A stretch of DNA of 32,023 bases from Pseudomonadota bacterium (GTDB lineage Bacteria > Pseudomonadota > Gammaproteobacteria > Steroidobacterales > Steroidobacteraceae), in assembly GCA_947453225.1 (NCBI GenBank), contig CANGFV010000013.1, positions 1 to 32,023 of the forward strand. Direction: 5' to 3'. Under the pieces are notes generated by a model. It was given only the letters and a program-made list of their open reading frames with translations. It was not told where the DNA came from and made no database searches. This document shows positions 23,738 to 32,023 of the stretch, in pieces; the first letter of the stretch is position 1; each line of letters opens with the position of its first letter. Position numbers and translations under genes: made by a program.

Positions 23738-23880
23738 CTTCAGCGCATCCTGATAAAAATCAAAATTAAGTCACGGCGCAAATCAACTACAAAAAGACTG
23801 CCCTCACGCTTGCCGTATGACCTAGCGTGTCATTAGTATTCGCCTGCTGATCCCAATAACTAGACTCACTAGGACAGACC

Positions 23881-24468
23881 ATGATTAAGAACACCCAGAA
23901 TACTTATGGCAGCGTTGCAAAGTGGTTGCACTGGCTGACCGCACTATGGATTCTCGCCTCCTATTTCAGCATCCTGTATTTAGAATGGGTGCACGATGGC
24001 AAAGGCCCCATGCGCGGTATTTTTCTGCGTTATCACAAAGGTATTGGCTTTAGCGTATTAATCTTCGTGATTCTGCGTCTGTATTGGCGGCTCACTAACC
24101 CCAGCCCAAAGTTACCTGCCAGCATGCCCAAATGGCAAATTGGCGCCTCACATCTCAGCCACTTCCTGCTCTACTTCTTTCTATTTGCCATGCCTTTATC
24201 GGGCTATATTGGCAATAGCAATGGCGTTGACTATGTGCTGTTCAAAGTTACACCTTTCAAAGACACAGGCATTGGCATTTGGCTGATGAGTTTGTTCGAT
24301 ATGCCTTATGAGCAATTTGAAGTTGCTTTTGATGACTTCCACTATCGTATTGCTGGACCTTATATTTTCTGGGTCGTGATTGCCGTACATGCCTTTGCAG
24401 GTCTATATCATCACTACATTGAAAAAGATGATGTGATGAAGCGCATGCTGCCTCAGAAAAACAGCTAA
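23881..24468 (+). CDS. Cytochrome b561 family protein
   Basis: The 195-residue inner-membrane di-haem electron carrier of the bacterial b561 type has four membrane segments. Likely haem ligands are His17 (WLHWL), His52 (YHKGIG), His154 (FHYRIAG) and His170 (AVHAFAGLYHHY), the arrangement expected for this family. Such proteins move electrons between the quinone pool and periplasmic acceptors; E. coli CybB is a superoxide:ubiquinone oxidoreductase. AGGACAG precedes the ATG. The small membrane protein at 24493 follows after 24 bases. Partner and substrate cannot be told. Confidence 0.9.
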   Translation: MIKNTQNTYGSVAKWLHWLTALWILASYFSILYLEWVHDGKGPMRGIFLRYHKGIGFSVLIFVILRLYWRLTNPSPKLPASMPKWQIGASHLSHFLLYFFLFAMPLSGYIGNSNGVDYVLFKVTPFKDTGIGIWLMSLFDMPYEQFEVAFDDFHYRIAGPYIFWVVIAVHAFAGLYHHYIEKDDVMKRMLPQKNS

Positions 24469-24492
24469 CCACTCCAACAGCAGCACCACCGT

Positions 24493-24699
24493 TTGAAAAT
24501 TGCTAAACCTTTATTACTGACGACGACACCTATTGGCGTGATTTGGGGTGTCGTCGAAGCCTATCGATTCTATCCTTGGCTGGCTGCACTGATGGTGCTA
24601 TTACTTGGCATCATCAGTGCATTTATCTTGCAGTTAGTCAGCGTGATTCGACGCGAAAGTCGGTCAACACATTCGCCTTCTAATTCTGGCACTCATTAG
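24493..24699 (+). CDS. Small membrane protein, 68 aa
   Basis: The reading frame starts with TTG at 24493, 24 bases after the cytochrome b561 stop, and encodes 68 residues. Two hydrophobic segments are seen (about 7-22 and 29-52), followed by a basic and polar tail. No family is recognised and no convincing Shine-Dalgarno precedes the TTG. The coding direction, close spacing and continuous hydrophobicity make a small membrane partner of the cytochrome plausible, but the start is uncertain. Confidence 0.4.
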   Translation: MKIAKPLLLTTTPIGVIWGVVEAYRFYPWLAALMVLLLGIISAFILQLVSVIRRESRSTHSPSNSGTH

Positions 24700-24711
24700 C
24701 CTAGTGCTGGG

Positions 24712-26781
24712 TTACCAGATCGTTACACGCTGCTCTGACGCAAGATACATCTTGTCAGTTGGCTTCACATCAAAAGCCGCATAGAAAGAATCTTGATTCA
24801 CTGTAGCGCCCCATGCGCGATAAGCGGCAGGTGAATGCGGATCAACAGTCAATAAACGAATCGACTCTTTTTCGCGCGACTGACTCCGCCAAACCTGTGC
24901 CCAACCGCCATAAAAACGTTGTTGGCCAGTTAAGCCATCCAACACGGGCGCGGGTTGATCCTTAAGTGACAGTTGATAGGCTTTATAAGCAATCGCCAAT
25001 CCAGAGTTATCTGCAATGTTCTCGCCCAAAGTTAATTCACCATTAATGCGATAGCCCTTCACTGGCTCATAGCTCGCATATTGCTTAATCAATGCTTTAG
25101 TTTTGCTGGCAAACTTTTCATGATCTTGCTTGGTCCACCAATCGCGCAAATTACCATCGCCATCGTACTGACTGCCCTGATCATCAAAGCCATGACTGAT
25201 TTCGTGACCAATCACTGCCCCAATACCGCCATAGTTAACAGCATCATCTGCAAGCACGTTAAAGAATGGCGCTTGTAAGATGGCAGCCGGAAATACAATT
25301 TCATTTAATTCCGGATTGTAATAAGCATTAACCGTTTGTGGTGTCATGCCCCATTCATTACGATCAATCGGCTGACCCAATTTATTGATATTGCGCTGAT
25401 ACTCAAATTGTTGAGCGCGCATCACGTTACCGACCAAATCATCGGCCTTAATCTGTAAACTGGAATAATCACGCCACTGATCTGGGTAGCCAATCTTTAC
25501 CGTGAATTTACTTAACTTGTCTTGCGCAGCTCGTTTAGTGTCATCACTCATCCAGTCGAGAGTATCAATGGATTGCCGATAAGCCGTCATCAAATTATCG
25601 ACCAGGGTCCGCATACGCTGTTTGCTTTCGGCAGGAAAATATTTGGCCACGTACAGCTTACCTAATGCTTCGCCAATACCTGACTCAACCACTGCCAATC
25701 CACGCTTCCATCGTGGCCTGTCTTGTGGAATATCTCGCAGCACCGTGCCAGTGAATGCAAAGTTGGCATCCACAAAGGGCTTAGATAAATACGGCGCATA
25801 AGCAGTGAGCCACTTCCATTTCAAATACAACTTCCAAGTCTCTATAGGCTCTTTATTCAAGAGTCGCGCGTAAGCCGACACATAAGTGGGTTGACTAATG
25901 AGTAGGTATTCAACCTTTTCTTTTACGCCAGCAGCTTGCAGTAATGCAGCCCACTCAATCCCCGAAGTCAGCTTGGGCAATTCATTGATCATGAACTTGT
26001 TATAGGTCTTGATCGGGTTACGATTCGTCACCTTATCCCACTGAACTTTGGCTAACGCAGTTTCGAGCTTCAGTATTGAATCTGCAGCACGTTGACTGTC
26101 AGGCAATGAAGTCAGGTTAAACATTTCAGCGATATGTTTGCGATACGCTTCACGAATTTTTTTGTATGTTGCGCCCTCGCCATCTTTTAAATAGTAATCA
26201 CGATCGGGCAAGCCCAGACCCGACTGATATAAATCAACGGCATACTTAGTTGAGTCTCGATTGTCTTGATGCACAAACGGCACGATCGCCATATCCACAC
26301 CGCGCTGTACCGCCTGCGCCATATAGGCTGTTACTGCGGCCTTCGAATCTAACTTATCAATCAATTCAAATTCTGCTTGCAGCGGCTGTAGTCCCAAAGT
26401 ATCTAGCTGCGCTTCATTCATGAAGCTGGTATAAAAATCGCGCACCTTAATGGCATCTGCATCGGTGATCGCTTTGCCATCGCCTTGTAGGGATTCAACA
26501 ATACTGCGTAACTGCGCTTCAGCACTATCGGCCAGTTCGTAGAAAGCTCCATAGCGGGCTTTGTCAGCTGGAATTTCAACGGTATCGAGCCACTTACCAT
26601 TAATATGTCGATATAGATCGTCTTGTGGACGCACTGCTGCATCGATATGACTGAGTTGCAAACCACTAGTAAGCGGCTTGGTTGTTGTTGATGACTTGAT
26701 CGGCGCTTGAGGCTGTGAGCGCTGACCGCAGGCCGCAAGCGCGATACTCATCAACAGTACTGATGTACGTAAAAATTTCAT
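24712..26781 (-). CDS. M13 family zinc metallopeptidase lipoprotein
   Basis: A 689-residue neprilysin/PepO-type peptidase that should cleave small peptides outside the cytoplasm. The N-terminus MKFLRTSVLLMSIALAACG carries a lipobox (LAAC), so it is probably membrane-anchored. The zinc site is His526-Glu527-x-x-His530 (HEISH) with Glu587 in GENIADNSG, and INGELTLGENIAD fits the M13 signature. The protein ends in the family-type hydrophobic Trp (RVTIW). The NAYYNPELNEIVFPAAILQAP segment, of the kind that binds substrate backbone, is intact. I chose the ATG at 26781, since 18 further upstream codons are not signal-like. No operon partner is seen. Confidence 0.92.
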   Translation of the reverse strand: MKFLRTSVLLMSIALAACGQRSQPQAPIKSSTTTKPLTSGLQLSHIDAAVRPQDDLYRHINGKWLDTVEIPADKARYGAFYELADSAEAQLRSIVESLQGDGKAITDADAIKVRDFYTSFMNEAQLDTLGLQPLQAEFELIDKLDSKAAVTAYMAQAVQRGVDMAIVPFVHQDNRDSTKYAVDLYQSGLGLPDRDYYLKDGEGATYKKIREAYRKHIAEMFNLTSLPDSQRAADSILKLETALAKVQWDKVTNRNPIKTYNKFMINELPKLTSGIEWAALLQAAGVKEKVEYLLISQPTYVSAYARLLNKEPIETWKLYLKWKWLTAYAPYLSKPFVDANFAFTGTVLRDIPQDRPRWKRGLAVVESGIGEALGKLYVAKYFPAESKQRMRTLVDNLMTAYRQSIDTLDWMSDDTKRAAQDKLSKFTVKIGYPDQWRDYSSLQIKADDLVGNVMRAQQFEYQRNINKLGQPIDRNEWGMTPQTVNAYYNPELNEIVFPAAILQAPFFNVLADDAVNYGGIGAVIGHEISHGFDDQGSQYDGDGNLRDWWTKQDHEKFASKTKALIKQYASYEPVKGYRINGELTLGENIADNSGLAIAYKAYQLSLKDQPAPVLDGLTGQQRFYGGWAQVWRSQSREKESIRLLTVDPHSPAAYRAWGATVNQDSFYAAFDVKPTDKMYLASEQRVTIW

Positions 26782-27232
26782 TCTGCTGACTCTCAGATAA
26801 TGTTGGGCAGATTCTATATCTCTAATACGCTGCAAAAGCGACTGTATTCTTGCATTGATCTAGCCCTCGGTTTGGTTATGACTCTTGTGCGTCTGTATGC
26901 CCAGAACCTACAGACCACGTATCTAGGCCTTGTGTTTTGTAGCGCAGTTTTGTTTGAAACGCTGTGAGCAGGCGACAGTGCCATTGATTTTCTCCGACTC
27001 TAAAACACATAACTCTGTCTTAAATTTATTTAACGATTTGATAAATAATCATACAAAACAATGGCTTGAGACATTACTTCTATCTCAAAACCCTACAAAA
27101 AGACGTCTGCCAGAAGAAAAAACTGAAAATGGGCTTGCATTAATGCTTAGGCAGCAATATATTATTGCCCAAGCAGTTATTTACTAAGCAGTAAATATCA
27201 CTGCCCAAACAGTTAAAGCAGAGGTAAATATC
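26782..27232. other. Intergenic region without convincing gene
   Basis: This gap of about 450 bases lies between the divergent metallopeptidase gene and the 24-codon ORF. It is AT-rich, especially at 27000-27200. A TTG-initiated frame of 85 codons at 26930-27187 lacks a Shine-Dalgarno and resembles no protein, so I do not call it. The right end contains the imperfect direct repeat described at 27166-27233. Promoters for the metallopeptidase and the small ORF should lie here, but I cannot place them with confidence. Confidence 0.5.
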
Positions 27233-27233
27233 A
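27166..27233 (+). repeat. Imperfect direct repeat before the 24-codon ORF
   Basis: The unit TTGCCCAAGCAGTTA...GTAAATATCA (27166-27200) recurs as CTGCCCAAACAGTTA...GTAAATATCA (27202-27233, three bases shorter). The second copy has gained GAGG in its middle and leads directly into the ATG at 27233. It may be a duplicated operator or simply a duplicated leader. Confidence 0.6.
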
Positions 27234-27307
27234 TGATCGTTTTCGCAATCCTTTTTCTAGTTAGCGTCGCCCTGTTCCTATCACTGCAGGCCAACGACGA
27301 AGGCTAA
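27233..27307 (+). CDS. Very small membrane protein, 24 aa
   Basis: ATG at 27233 to TAA at 27305-27307 encodes 24 residues, beginning MIVFAILFLVSVALF and ending in a polar tail QANDEG. Its sequence is one hydrophobic helix followed by an acidic tail, typical of small bacterial membrane proteins that regulate larger partners. A strong Shine-Dalgarno (AGAGG) lies 9 bases before the ATG. It does not match CydX or KdpF as I know them. The nearest plus-strand gene is over 2 kb away, so it stands alone between two minus-strand genes. Support is initiation signal plus composition; no homologue is known to me. Confidence 0.5.
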   Translation: MIVFAILFLVSVALFLSLQANDEG

Positions 27308-27315
27308 GCCTCACT

Positions 27316-27361
27316 TGAATGTGTTAGCCCTACACTCAACAGTGCAAGGTGCTCACATTCA
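27316..27361. repeat. 8-bp inverted repeat between small ORF and OPT gene
   Basis: TGAATGTG (27316-27323) pairs with CACATTCA (27354-27361), loop 30 bases. It is weak as a terminator, with no T-run. It lies between the stop of the 24-codon ORF and the stop of the convergent transporter gene. Confidence 0.3.
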
Positions 27362-27404
27362 ACGCCACAAGTAGGTCGCCTTCGGCATGTGCCGCATCTA
27401 GCGT

Positions 27405-29663
27405 CTACGTCTTAGTAGGCTCGCGCCCTGCCCACATCAGGAACAGCGCCAAGCCTAAGAAAGGAATCATAGACAGTGCATCCGCATTGTCCCCCGCGTA
27501 AAAAGGATTATTAACCTGCGCCCACGCACCGATACCGGTATCGGCGCTTACAAACACGCCAGACATCAGCGCGATAAAAATCCCCGCAATTGCCCCACCT
27601 GCAATATAGCCCGAGGCCATTAATACCCCTGAGCTACGGTCCGCATTGGCTTGTATGGTTGCTGCATCATCACCGCGCTGTTGTGCTGCACGCAGTCGTC
27701 CTCGATCTGCCCACCAGCGCAGCACCCCACCGAGCAACACCGGTACGGTAGTGACTAAGGGCAAATAGACGCCGACTGCAAAATTCAGTGAATTCACACC
27801 GCACATTTCCACCGCAAGGGCCAGCATCACGCCTAGCAGCATCAAGCCCCACGGTAACTCACGATCTAACACCCCGCGAATGATGTAAGACATCAGTGTT
27901 GCCTTGGGTGCATCAAACTTGCGCACCTGCGTACCATCAGGCCGAGTGGTGTAATGACCATTAATACCCGGATCAACCAACCACACCGCTTGTCCCTGCT
28001 CATTGACTAAATATTTACCGGCAGGCGCGCCCTGCGCATCTCGTTTATGCCAGATGCGATAACTGGCTTGATCGCTACTAGCCTGAGGACCGCGCAGTGA
28101 TTCACTCTGCTGCATCACTTCATGCATCGGCGCGTGTAACCCCATGGGCGCGACTTGTGCAGCCGGTACATACACCGTCGCGGTGTCGTTTAGCTTCAGC
28201 AAAATTGGCCCCAAAATGAGCACCGACATTAAACTGCCAATGATGATGGCGTACTGTTGTAGGCGCGGCGTGGCGCCTAATAGAAAGCCAGTTTTAAGAT
28301 CCTGCGATGTGGTGCCGCCATTAGAAGCCGCAACACACACAATGCCACCGATCGACAAGGCCGCCACGTAATACGAAGTGCCCGTCCAACCTAGCAGCAA
28401 AAACACCAAACAAGTCAGTAACAACGTGGCAATAGTCATGCCGGAAATGGGATTGGACGTAGAGCCAATTTCACCGGTTAGACGTGCAGAGACGGTGACA
28501 AACAGAAAACCAAACAGCAGCAGCAAAATAGCACCGAATAAATTCATATGTAGCGAAGGGGCCAGCACAATCCAGAGTAGCAATACCAGCGCACCACTCA
28601 AGACATACTTCATCGCAATATCTTGCTCGGTACGTGGCACCTGCCCTGCCACCGAGCGCGCTGACGATGTGCTGCTGCCAAGTCCACGCTGCAGTCCACC
28701 CACAATCATGGGCAGTGAACGCAATAAGCTAATGATGCCTGCAGCCGCCACAGCACCTGCGCCGATGTAAAGCACATAAGCACTGCGAATGTCATCCGCA
28801 CTCATTTCACTAATCGGTATGGCGCCTGGGGGAATAATGCTCGCAGAAGCCGCGCCGAGTAACTTAATCATTGGAATCAGCACAAGATAGGCCAGCACAC
28901 CGCCAGCACACATCACGCCCGCAATACGCGGACCAATGATGTAACCCACGCCCAACAATTCGGGAGAGGCTTCACAACCAATGGAACCACCATTCAGCGG
29001 TGCACCAAATATTTTTTCTGGCACGTCCTTCCACAATCGAAAGGCAGACATACAGATTTTATAAATCAACCCAATACCAAAGCCTGTAAAAATGGTACGA
29101 GCACTTAAGCCCTGCAATGCACCACGCGCTTCTTCTGCTTTTGCCTCAGGCGAGGCAAAAGCACGAGATTCAACGGAAGCACCTGCCTTTAATACTTCTG
29201 CACAGGCCGTACCTTCAGGATATTTCAACTTTCCATGCTCACGAACAATGAGCGTCTTGCGTAGCGGAATCATCAATAGAATGCCAAGTAGCGCACCGAC
29301 CGCCGCCACCAACATCACGCGGGTTAATTCCAATTCAAAACCAAGAATCAAAATCGCTGGCATAGTAACGCCGACACCAAAGGCAATAGATTCGCCTGCA
29401 GAACCGGCGGTCTGCGCAATATTATTCTCAAGAATGCTGGCATCACGACCACCCATACGTGACAGCACGCGGAACAAGGTCAAAGAAATCACCGCCACCG
29501 GAATCGAAGCACTGACCGTCAAGCCCACCTTAAGCACCAAATACAACGATGAGGAGCCAAAGATCATGCCCAGCACCGTACCCACCAATACAGCGCGCCA
29601 CGTAAATTCAGGTAAGCGTGTTTCGGAAGCTATGTAAGGTGTAAAACGTGGTTCGCTCATCAT
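27405..29663 (-). CDS. Oligopeptide transporter, OPT family
   Basis: The 752-residue inner-membrane protein has about 14-16 hydrophobic segments and the bacterial OPT signature near the start (FTWRAVLVGTVLGMIFGSSSLYLVLKVGL), then AQTAGSAGESIAFGVGVTMPA and the KYPEGTACAEVLKAG motif. A soluble insert of about 100 residues (roughly 510-610), rich in Gln, Ser, Asp and Arg, splits the membrane core and is usual for the bacterial branch. Substrates of the bacterial branch are probably small peptides or metal-peptide chelates, which cannot be resolved here. GGGAG lies 5 bases before the ATG at 29663. The gene is divergent from the sui1 gene, 61 bases away. Confidence 0.9.
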   Translation of the reverse strand: MMSEPRFTPYIASETRLPEFTWRAVLVGTVLGMIFGSSSLYLVLKVGLTVSASIPVAVISLTLFRVLSRMGGRDASILENNIAQTAGSAGESIAFGVGVTMPAILILGFELELTRVMLVAAVGALLGILLMIPLRKTLIVREHGKLKYPEGTACAEVLKAGASVESRAFASPEAKAEEARGALQGLSARTIFTGFGIGLIYKICMSAFRLWKDVPEKIFGAPLNGGSIGCEASPELLGVGYIIGPRIAGVMCAGGVLAYLVLIPMIKLLGAASASIIPPGAIPISEMSADDIRSAYVLYIGAGAVAAAGIISLLRSLPMIVGGLQRGLGSSTSSARSVAGQVPRTEQDIAMKYVLSGALVLLLWIVLAPSLHMNLFGAILLLLFGFLFVTVSARLTGEIGSTSNPISGMTIATLLLTCLVFLLLGWTGTSYYVAALSIGGIVCVAASNGGTTSQDLKTGFLLGATPRLQQYAIIIGSLMSVLILGPILLKLNDTATVYVPAAQVAPMGLHAPMHEVMQQSESLRGPQASSDQASYRIWHKRDAQGAPAGKYLVNEQGQAVWLVDPGINGHYTTRPDGTQVRKFDAPKATLMSYIIRGVLDRELPWGLMLLGVMLALAVEMCGVNSLNFAVGVYLPLVTTVPVLLGGVLRWWADRGRLRAAQQRGDDAATIQANADRSSGVLMASGYIAGGAIAGIFIALMSGVFVSADTGIGAWAQVNNPFYAGDNADALSMIPFLGLALFLMWAGREPTKT

Positions 29664-29724
29664 TTAATCTCCCACCATTAATTCAAATTTGTTCTTGTCC
29701 GTTGTTCTTGCCACACTATTGGTT

Positions 29725-30093
29725 ATGTCTAAGACAAACCCCAAAAGCAGTAGCTCACTGGTGTACTCCACCGACAGCGGACGGCTGTGCCCTCAATGCA
29801 GTCAGCCGATTATTCACTGTATCTGCAAACAACAAAAGCCCAGCGCAAAAGGCGATGGCATTGTGCGCATCAGTCGTGAAACCAAAGGCCGTGGCGGCAA
29901 GAGCGTTAATGTCATTACGGGACTGGCGCTGGCGCCCGCTGAACTAGAGAAGCTGTGTACGCAATTGAAAAAACGCTGCGGCACCGGCGGCACCTGCAAG
30001 GAAGGCACTATTGAGATTCAAGGCGAGCACCGTGATACCCTCGTCGCTGAATTAAGCAAACTCGGCTATACCGTGAAAAAAGCCGGCGGGTAA
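29725..30093 (+). CDS. Translation initiation factor Sui1 / YciH family
   Basis: A 122-residue homologue of E. coli YciH with a SUI1 (eIF1-like) domain at about 45-122: [39 protein letters not shown] and GYTVKKAGG. In front is a short Cys-rich segment [15 protein letters not shown], likely a metal-binding knuckle that E. coli YciH lacks. The family favours faithful start-codon selection in bacteria, but its role is not firmly set. The start is the ATG at 29725 because [10 protein letters not shown] aligns with the family N-terminus. It lies 12 bases before rluF and probably shares its transcript. Confidence 0.88.
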   Translation: MSKTNPKSSSSLVYSTDSGRLCPQCSQPIIHCICKQQKPSAKGDGIVRISRETKGRGGKSVNVITGLALAPAELEKLCTQLKKRCGTGGTCKEGTIEIQGEHRDTLVAELSKLGYTVKKAGG

Positions 30094-30105
30094 GCACGGC
30101 AATTT

Positions 30106-30792
30106 ATGCGGATTAATAAATACATCAGCGAAACCGGCATCTGCTCGCGCCGTGAAGCCGATCAATGGATTGCCGCGGGTCGCATTACTATTAATGGAAA
30201 CATTGCCACTTTAGGCAGCCAAGTCGCCGACGGTGATGCCGTGTGTATTGACGCTCAGCCGATAGGTCAGAAGAAAACGCGCATCTATATCGCGCTGAAT
30301 AAACCCGTGGGCATCACCTGTACTAGCGAGCCGCACATCAAAGACAACATTGTCGACTTTGTCGGTCACTCGGAACGCATTTTTCCCATCGGACGATTGG
30401 ATAAGGACTCAGAAGGACTGATTCTGCTAACCAATGACGGCGATATCGTTAATGAAATTCTGCGCGTTGAAAATGCGCATGAGAAAGAATATTTCGTGAC
30501 CGTCGACCGCCCTATTACCGATGCATTCCTAAATGGTATGGCCAGTGGCGTACGTATTCTCGGCGTCACCACCAAACCGTGCGTAGTTAAACGTATTAAT
30601 CCGCGCTGCTTCAGCATTATCTTGACGCAAGGTTTAAATCGCCAAATTCGTCGCATGTGCGCCGCTTTTGATTATCGTGTACGTCGACTACAGCGCATCC
30701 GTATCATGCATATTCATTTAGGTGCTCTAAAAACAGGTCAATGGCGTAATTTAACTGACAAAGAATTAGCCGCTCTGAATCTAAGCCCTTAA
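30106..30792 (+). CDS. rluF: 23S rRNA pseudouridine synthase RluF
   Basis: A 228-residue pseudouridine synthase of the RsuA/RluB/E/F group. It has an N-terminal S4 RNA-binding domain ([21 protein letters not shown], 2-22) and the catalytic Asp99 in [10 protein letters not shown]; the remaining signature is LNRQIRRMC. Sequence around the active site and length without a C-terminal extension fit RluF (U2604/U2605 of 23S rRNA) better than RluB or RluE. E. coli RluF has a longer C-terminus (290 aa), which is absent here. It follows sui1 by 12 bases and is convergent with trmL. Confidence 0.85.
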   Translation: MRINKYISETGICSRREADQWIAAGRITINGNIATLGSQVADGDAVCIDAQPIGQKKTRIYIALNKPVGITCTSEPHIKDNIVDFVGHSERIFPIGRLDKDSEGLILLTNDGDIVNEILRVENAHEKEYFVTVDRPITDAFLNGMASGVRILGVTTKPCVVKRINPRCFSIILTQGLNRQIRRMCAAFDYRVRRLQRIRIMHIHLGALKTGQWRNLTDKELAALNLSP

Positions 30793-30801
30793 AGCTTTTC
30801 T

Positions 30802-31266
30802 TCACCGACCATCGACAAAGCCATGCTGTCGCCAAGCCTCATACACCAACACGGCCACTGAATTAGACAAATTCAAACTACGATTACCCGGCAACATGGG
30901 AATACGCAGACGATGCGCTTCTGGACAGTCATCAATCAATGCTTGCGGTAACCCGCGCGTTTCCGGACCAAAGACGAAGGTATCGCCCGGCTGATACTGC
31001 ACCGTGTCATAGCGCTGCATACCGCGCGTTGAAATAGCAAACCAACGCAGCGGCTGAATGCTGTCAAAACAAGCCTGTAAATTTGGCCAGACATGCATAT
31101 GGGTAAGTTGGCGATAATCTAAGCCCGCACGACGCAAGCTTTTCTCGCTGACATCAAAGCCCAACGGCTCGATCAAATGCAAACGCGCGCCAGAGTTGGC
31201 ACTCAAACGGATAATATTGCCGGTATTAGGCGGAATTTCTGGTTCAAACAGAACAATATGGAACAC
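30802..31266 (-). CDS. trmL: tRNA (cytidine/uridine-34-2'-O)-methyltransferase TrmL
   Basis: A 154-residue SPOUT-fold enzyme that methylates the wobble base of leucine tRNAs, functioning as a dimer with a trefoil knot. The family signature begins IVLFEPEIPPNTGNIIRLSAN, then GFDVSEKSLRRAGLDY, VFGPETRGLP and the SAM-knot motif IPMLPGNRSLNLSNSVAV. I chose a GTG start at 31266 because it gives the family N-terminus MFHIVLFEPE and near-E. coli length (157); a TTG at 31281 would add five residues. No clear Shine-Dalgarno. It is convergent with rluF, 9 bases apart, without a visible terminator. Confidence 0.92.
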   Translation of the reverse strand: MFHIVLFEPEIPPNTGNIIRLSANSGARLHLIEPLGFDVSEKSLRRAGLDYRQLTHMHVWPNLQACFDSIQPLRWFAISTRGMQRYDTVQYQPGDTFVFGPETRGLPQALIDDCPEAHRLRIPMLPGNRSLNLSNSVAVLVYEAWRQHGFVDGR

Positions 31267-31406
31267 GATATAACCACTCAATGCACAAGCTCTCAGTGTA
31301 CTGAAGCTGTTCCGAGTTCTACAGAGTAATTGTTAAGGTAAGAGCTCCGCCCAAGAGATTTGCATCTAAATAAGCAAAAGTAACCAAATCATTCTATCCT
31401 GCCATC

Positions 31407-32023
31407 ATGACCTGTAAAGAGACCTCTCTACAAATTCGCCTAGTACAGGCCATGGTACAAATTGAAGCGCATGAACTTAAGGTGGTATTGCTAGCCTTTC
31501 TGTGTAACTTTGTACTGCTGGCCTGTTACTACATTCTCAGACCCGTACGAGACACTATGGCCACCGTATTTGGGGTCGATCAATTACAGCATTTGTTTAC
31601 CCTGACATTTATCGCCACCTTAATCTGCGCGCCACTATTTTCTGCCCTGGCTTCGAAACTCAAACTATCCCGACTGTTACCGGGAATATTCTGGTTCTGG
31701 CTACTTAATGTACTGGTGTTCTATTACTTGTTTAAAAGCGCCCCGCAGGATCGATGGATTGCTGGCGCTTACTATGTTTGGTTCAGCGTCACCAATTTAT
31801 TCATGATTTCAGTGTTCTGGAGTCTGATGGTGGATTTATTTTCTTCCAATCAAGCCTCGCGACTGTTTGCCTTTATCGCTGCAGGCGGAAGTATTGGCGC
31901 TATTGCCGGACCGATCATCACCAGAATGTGCGTCAGCATGGTTGAAATCAGTGGCTTACTACTCATCGCCGCAGCAGGCTTAGGCATGGTGATTGTATTT
32001 ATTCATTTACTCATGCGTGAAAA
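31407..32023 (+). CDS. NTP/NDP-translocase-like membrane transporter (5' part)
   Basis: An ATG at 31407 opens a frame that remains open to the window end (205 complete codons). After a cytoplasmic N-terminus of about 25 residues come repeated hydrophobic segments. The motif CYYILRPVRDTMATVFG is characteristic of the bacterial homologues of ATP/ADP translocases (major-facilitator-related, Npt/TlcA type), also AAGGSIGAIAGP. Free-living members have no proven substrate. The gene is truncated by the window, so length and C-terminus are unknown. It is divergent from trmL across 140 bases in which no gene is seen. Confidence 0.75.
   Translation, partial: MTCKETSLQIRLVQAMVQIEAHELKVVLLAFLCNFVLLACYYILRPVRDTMATVFGVDQLQHLFTLTFIATLICAPLFSALASKLKLSRLLPGIFWFWLLNVLVFYYLFKSAPQDRWIAGAYYVWFSVTNLFMISVFWSLMVDLFSSNQASRLFAFIAAGGSIGAIAGPIITRMCVSMVEISGLLLIAAAGLGMVIVFIHLLMRE

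Noticed and set aside
26930-27187. 85-codon plus-strand frame
   Set aside because: TTG start, no Shine-Dalgarno, no protein-like features, AT-rich intergenic DNA.
1-32023. Mobile elements, CRISPR arrays, prophage or defence islands
   Set aside because: No transposase, integrase, repeat-spacer array or recognisable defence gene was seen on either strand.

Overview
The window looks like a chromosomal segment of a gammaproteobacterium of roughly balanced GC content. The main reason is the classic macromolecular-synthesis neighbourhood, with tsaD divergent from rpsU, yqeY, dnaG and rpoD, and with folB, folK and cca close by. A class II ribonucleotide reductase split into two ORFs (as known in Pseudomonas), an MltD-type transglycosylase and TrmL/RluF/Sui1-type translation genes agree with this. 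I see no IS element, prophage, CRISPR array, rRNA or tRNA. Proposals at genus level or finer are not supportable from sequence reading alone.

Layout. 1-600: a structured, mostly non-coding stretch and one small unknown gene. 657-3103 (minus): MltD and an overlapping lipoprotein. 3288-6166 (minus): nrdJb and nrdJa, preceded by a 580-base control region with two NrdR-box palindromes, two DnaA boxes, a promoter and a strongly folded leader. 6748-8145: periplasmic HtrA/Deg protease with a strong terminator. 8269-9516: cca, whose last 34 codons are tandemly duplicated up to the next, convergent gene. 9619-12504: MidA-type methyltransferase, pteridine reductase, folK and folB. 12544-14420: tsaD diverging from rpsU-yqeY, with a terminator-like hairpin in the rpsU leader.

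14556-19645 is a block of envelope and secreted proteins: a barrel-like protein, a cation/proton antiporter, a Tat-exported aldo/keto reductase, a 3-keto-disaccharide-hydrolase-like lipoprotein, an orphan lipoprotein and a second barrel-like protein. It sits between yqeY and dnaG, where other gammaproteobacteria have a compact operon. 19804-23697: dnaG and rpoD. 23881-24699: cytochrome b561 and a small membrane protein. 24712-26781 (minus): M13 metallopeptidase lipoprotein. 26782-27404: intergenic, with a well-initiated 24-codon ORF. 27405-29663 (minus): OPT-family transporter. 29725-31266: Sui1/YciH, RluF and TrmL. From 31407 the start of a nucleotide-translocase-like membrane protein runs off the window.

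Functionally the window joins DNA precursor supply (nrdJ), replication priming (dnaG), the housekeeping sigma factor (rpoD), translation (rpsU, tsaD, cca, rluF, trmL, sui1) and folate/pterin synthesis (folB, folK, a FolM-like reductase). I found no evident new multi-gene defence or mobile system. The observations most worth following are the nrdJ control region and its folded leader, the cca tail duplication whose two copies differ almost only at synonymous sites, and the small ORF near 27.2 kb.
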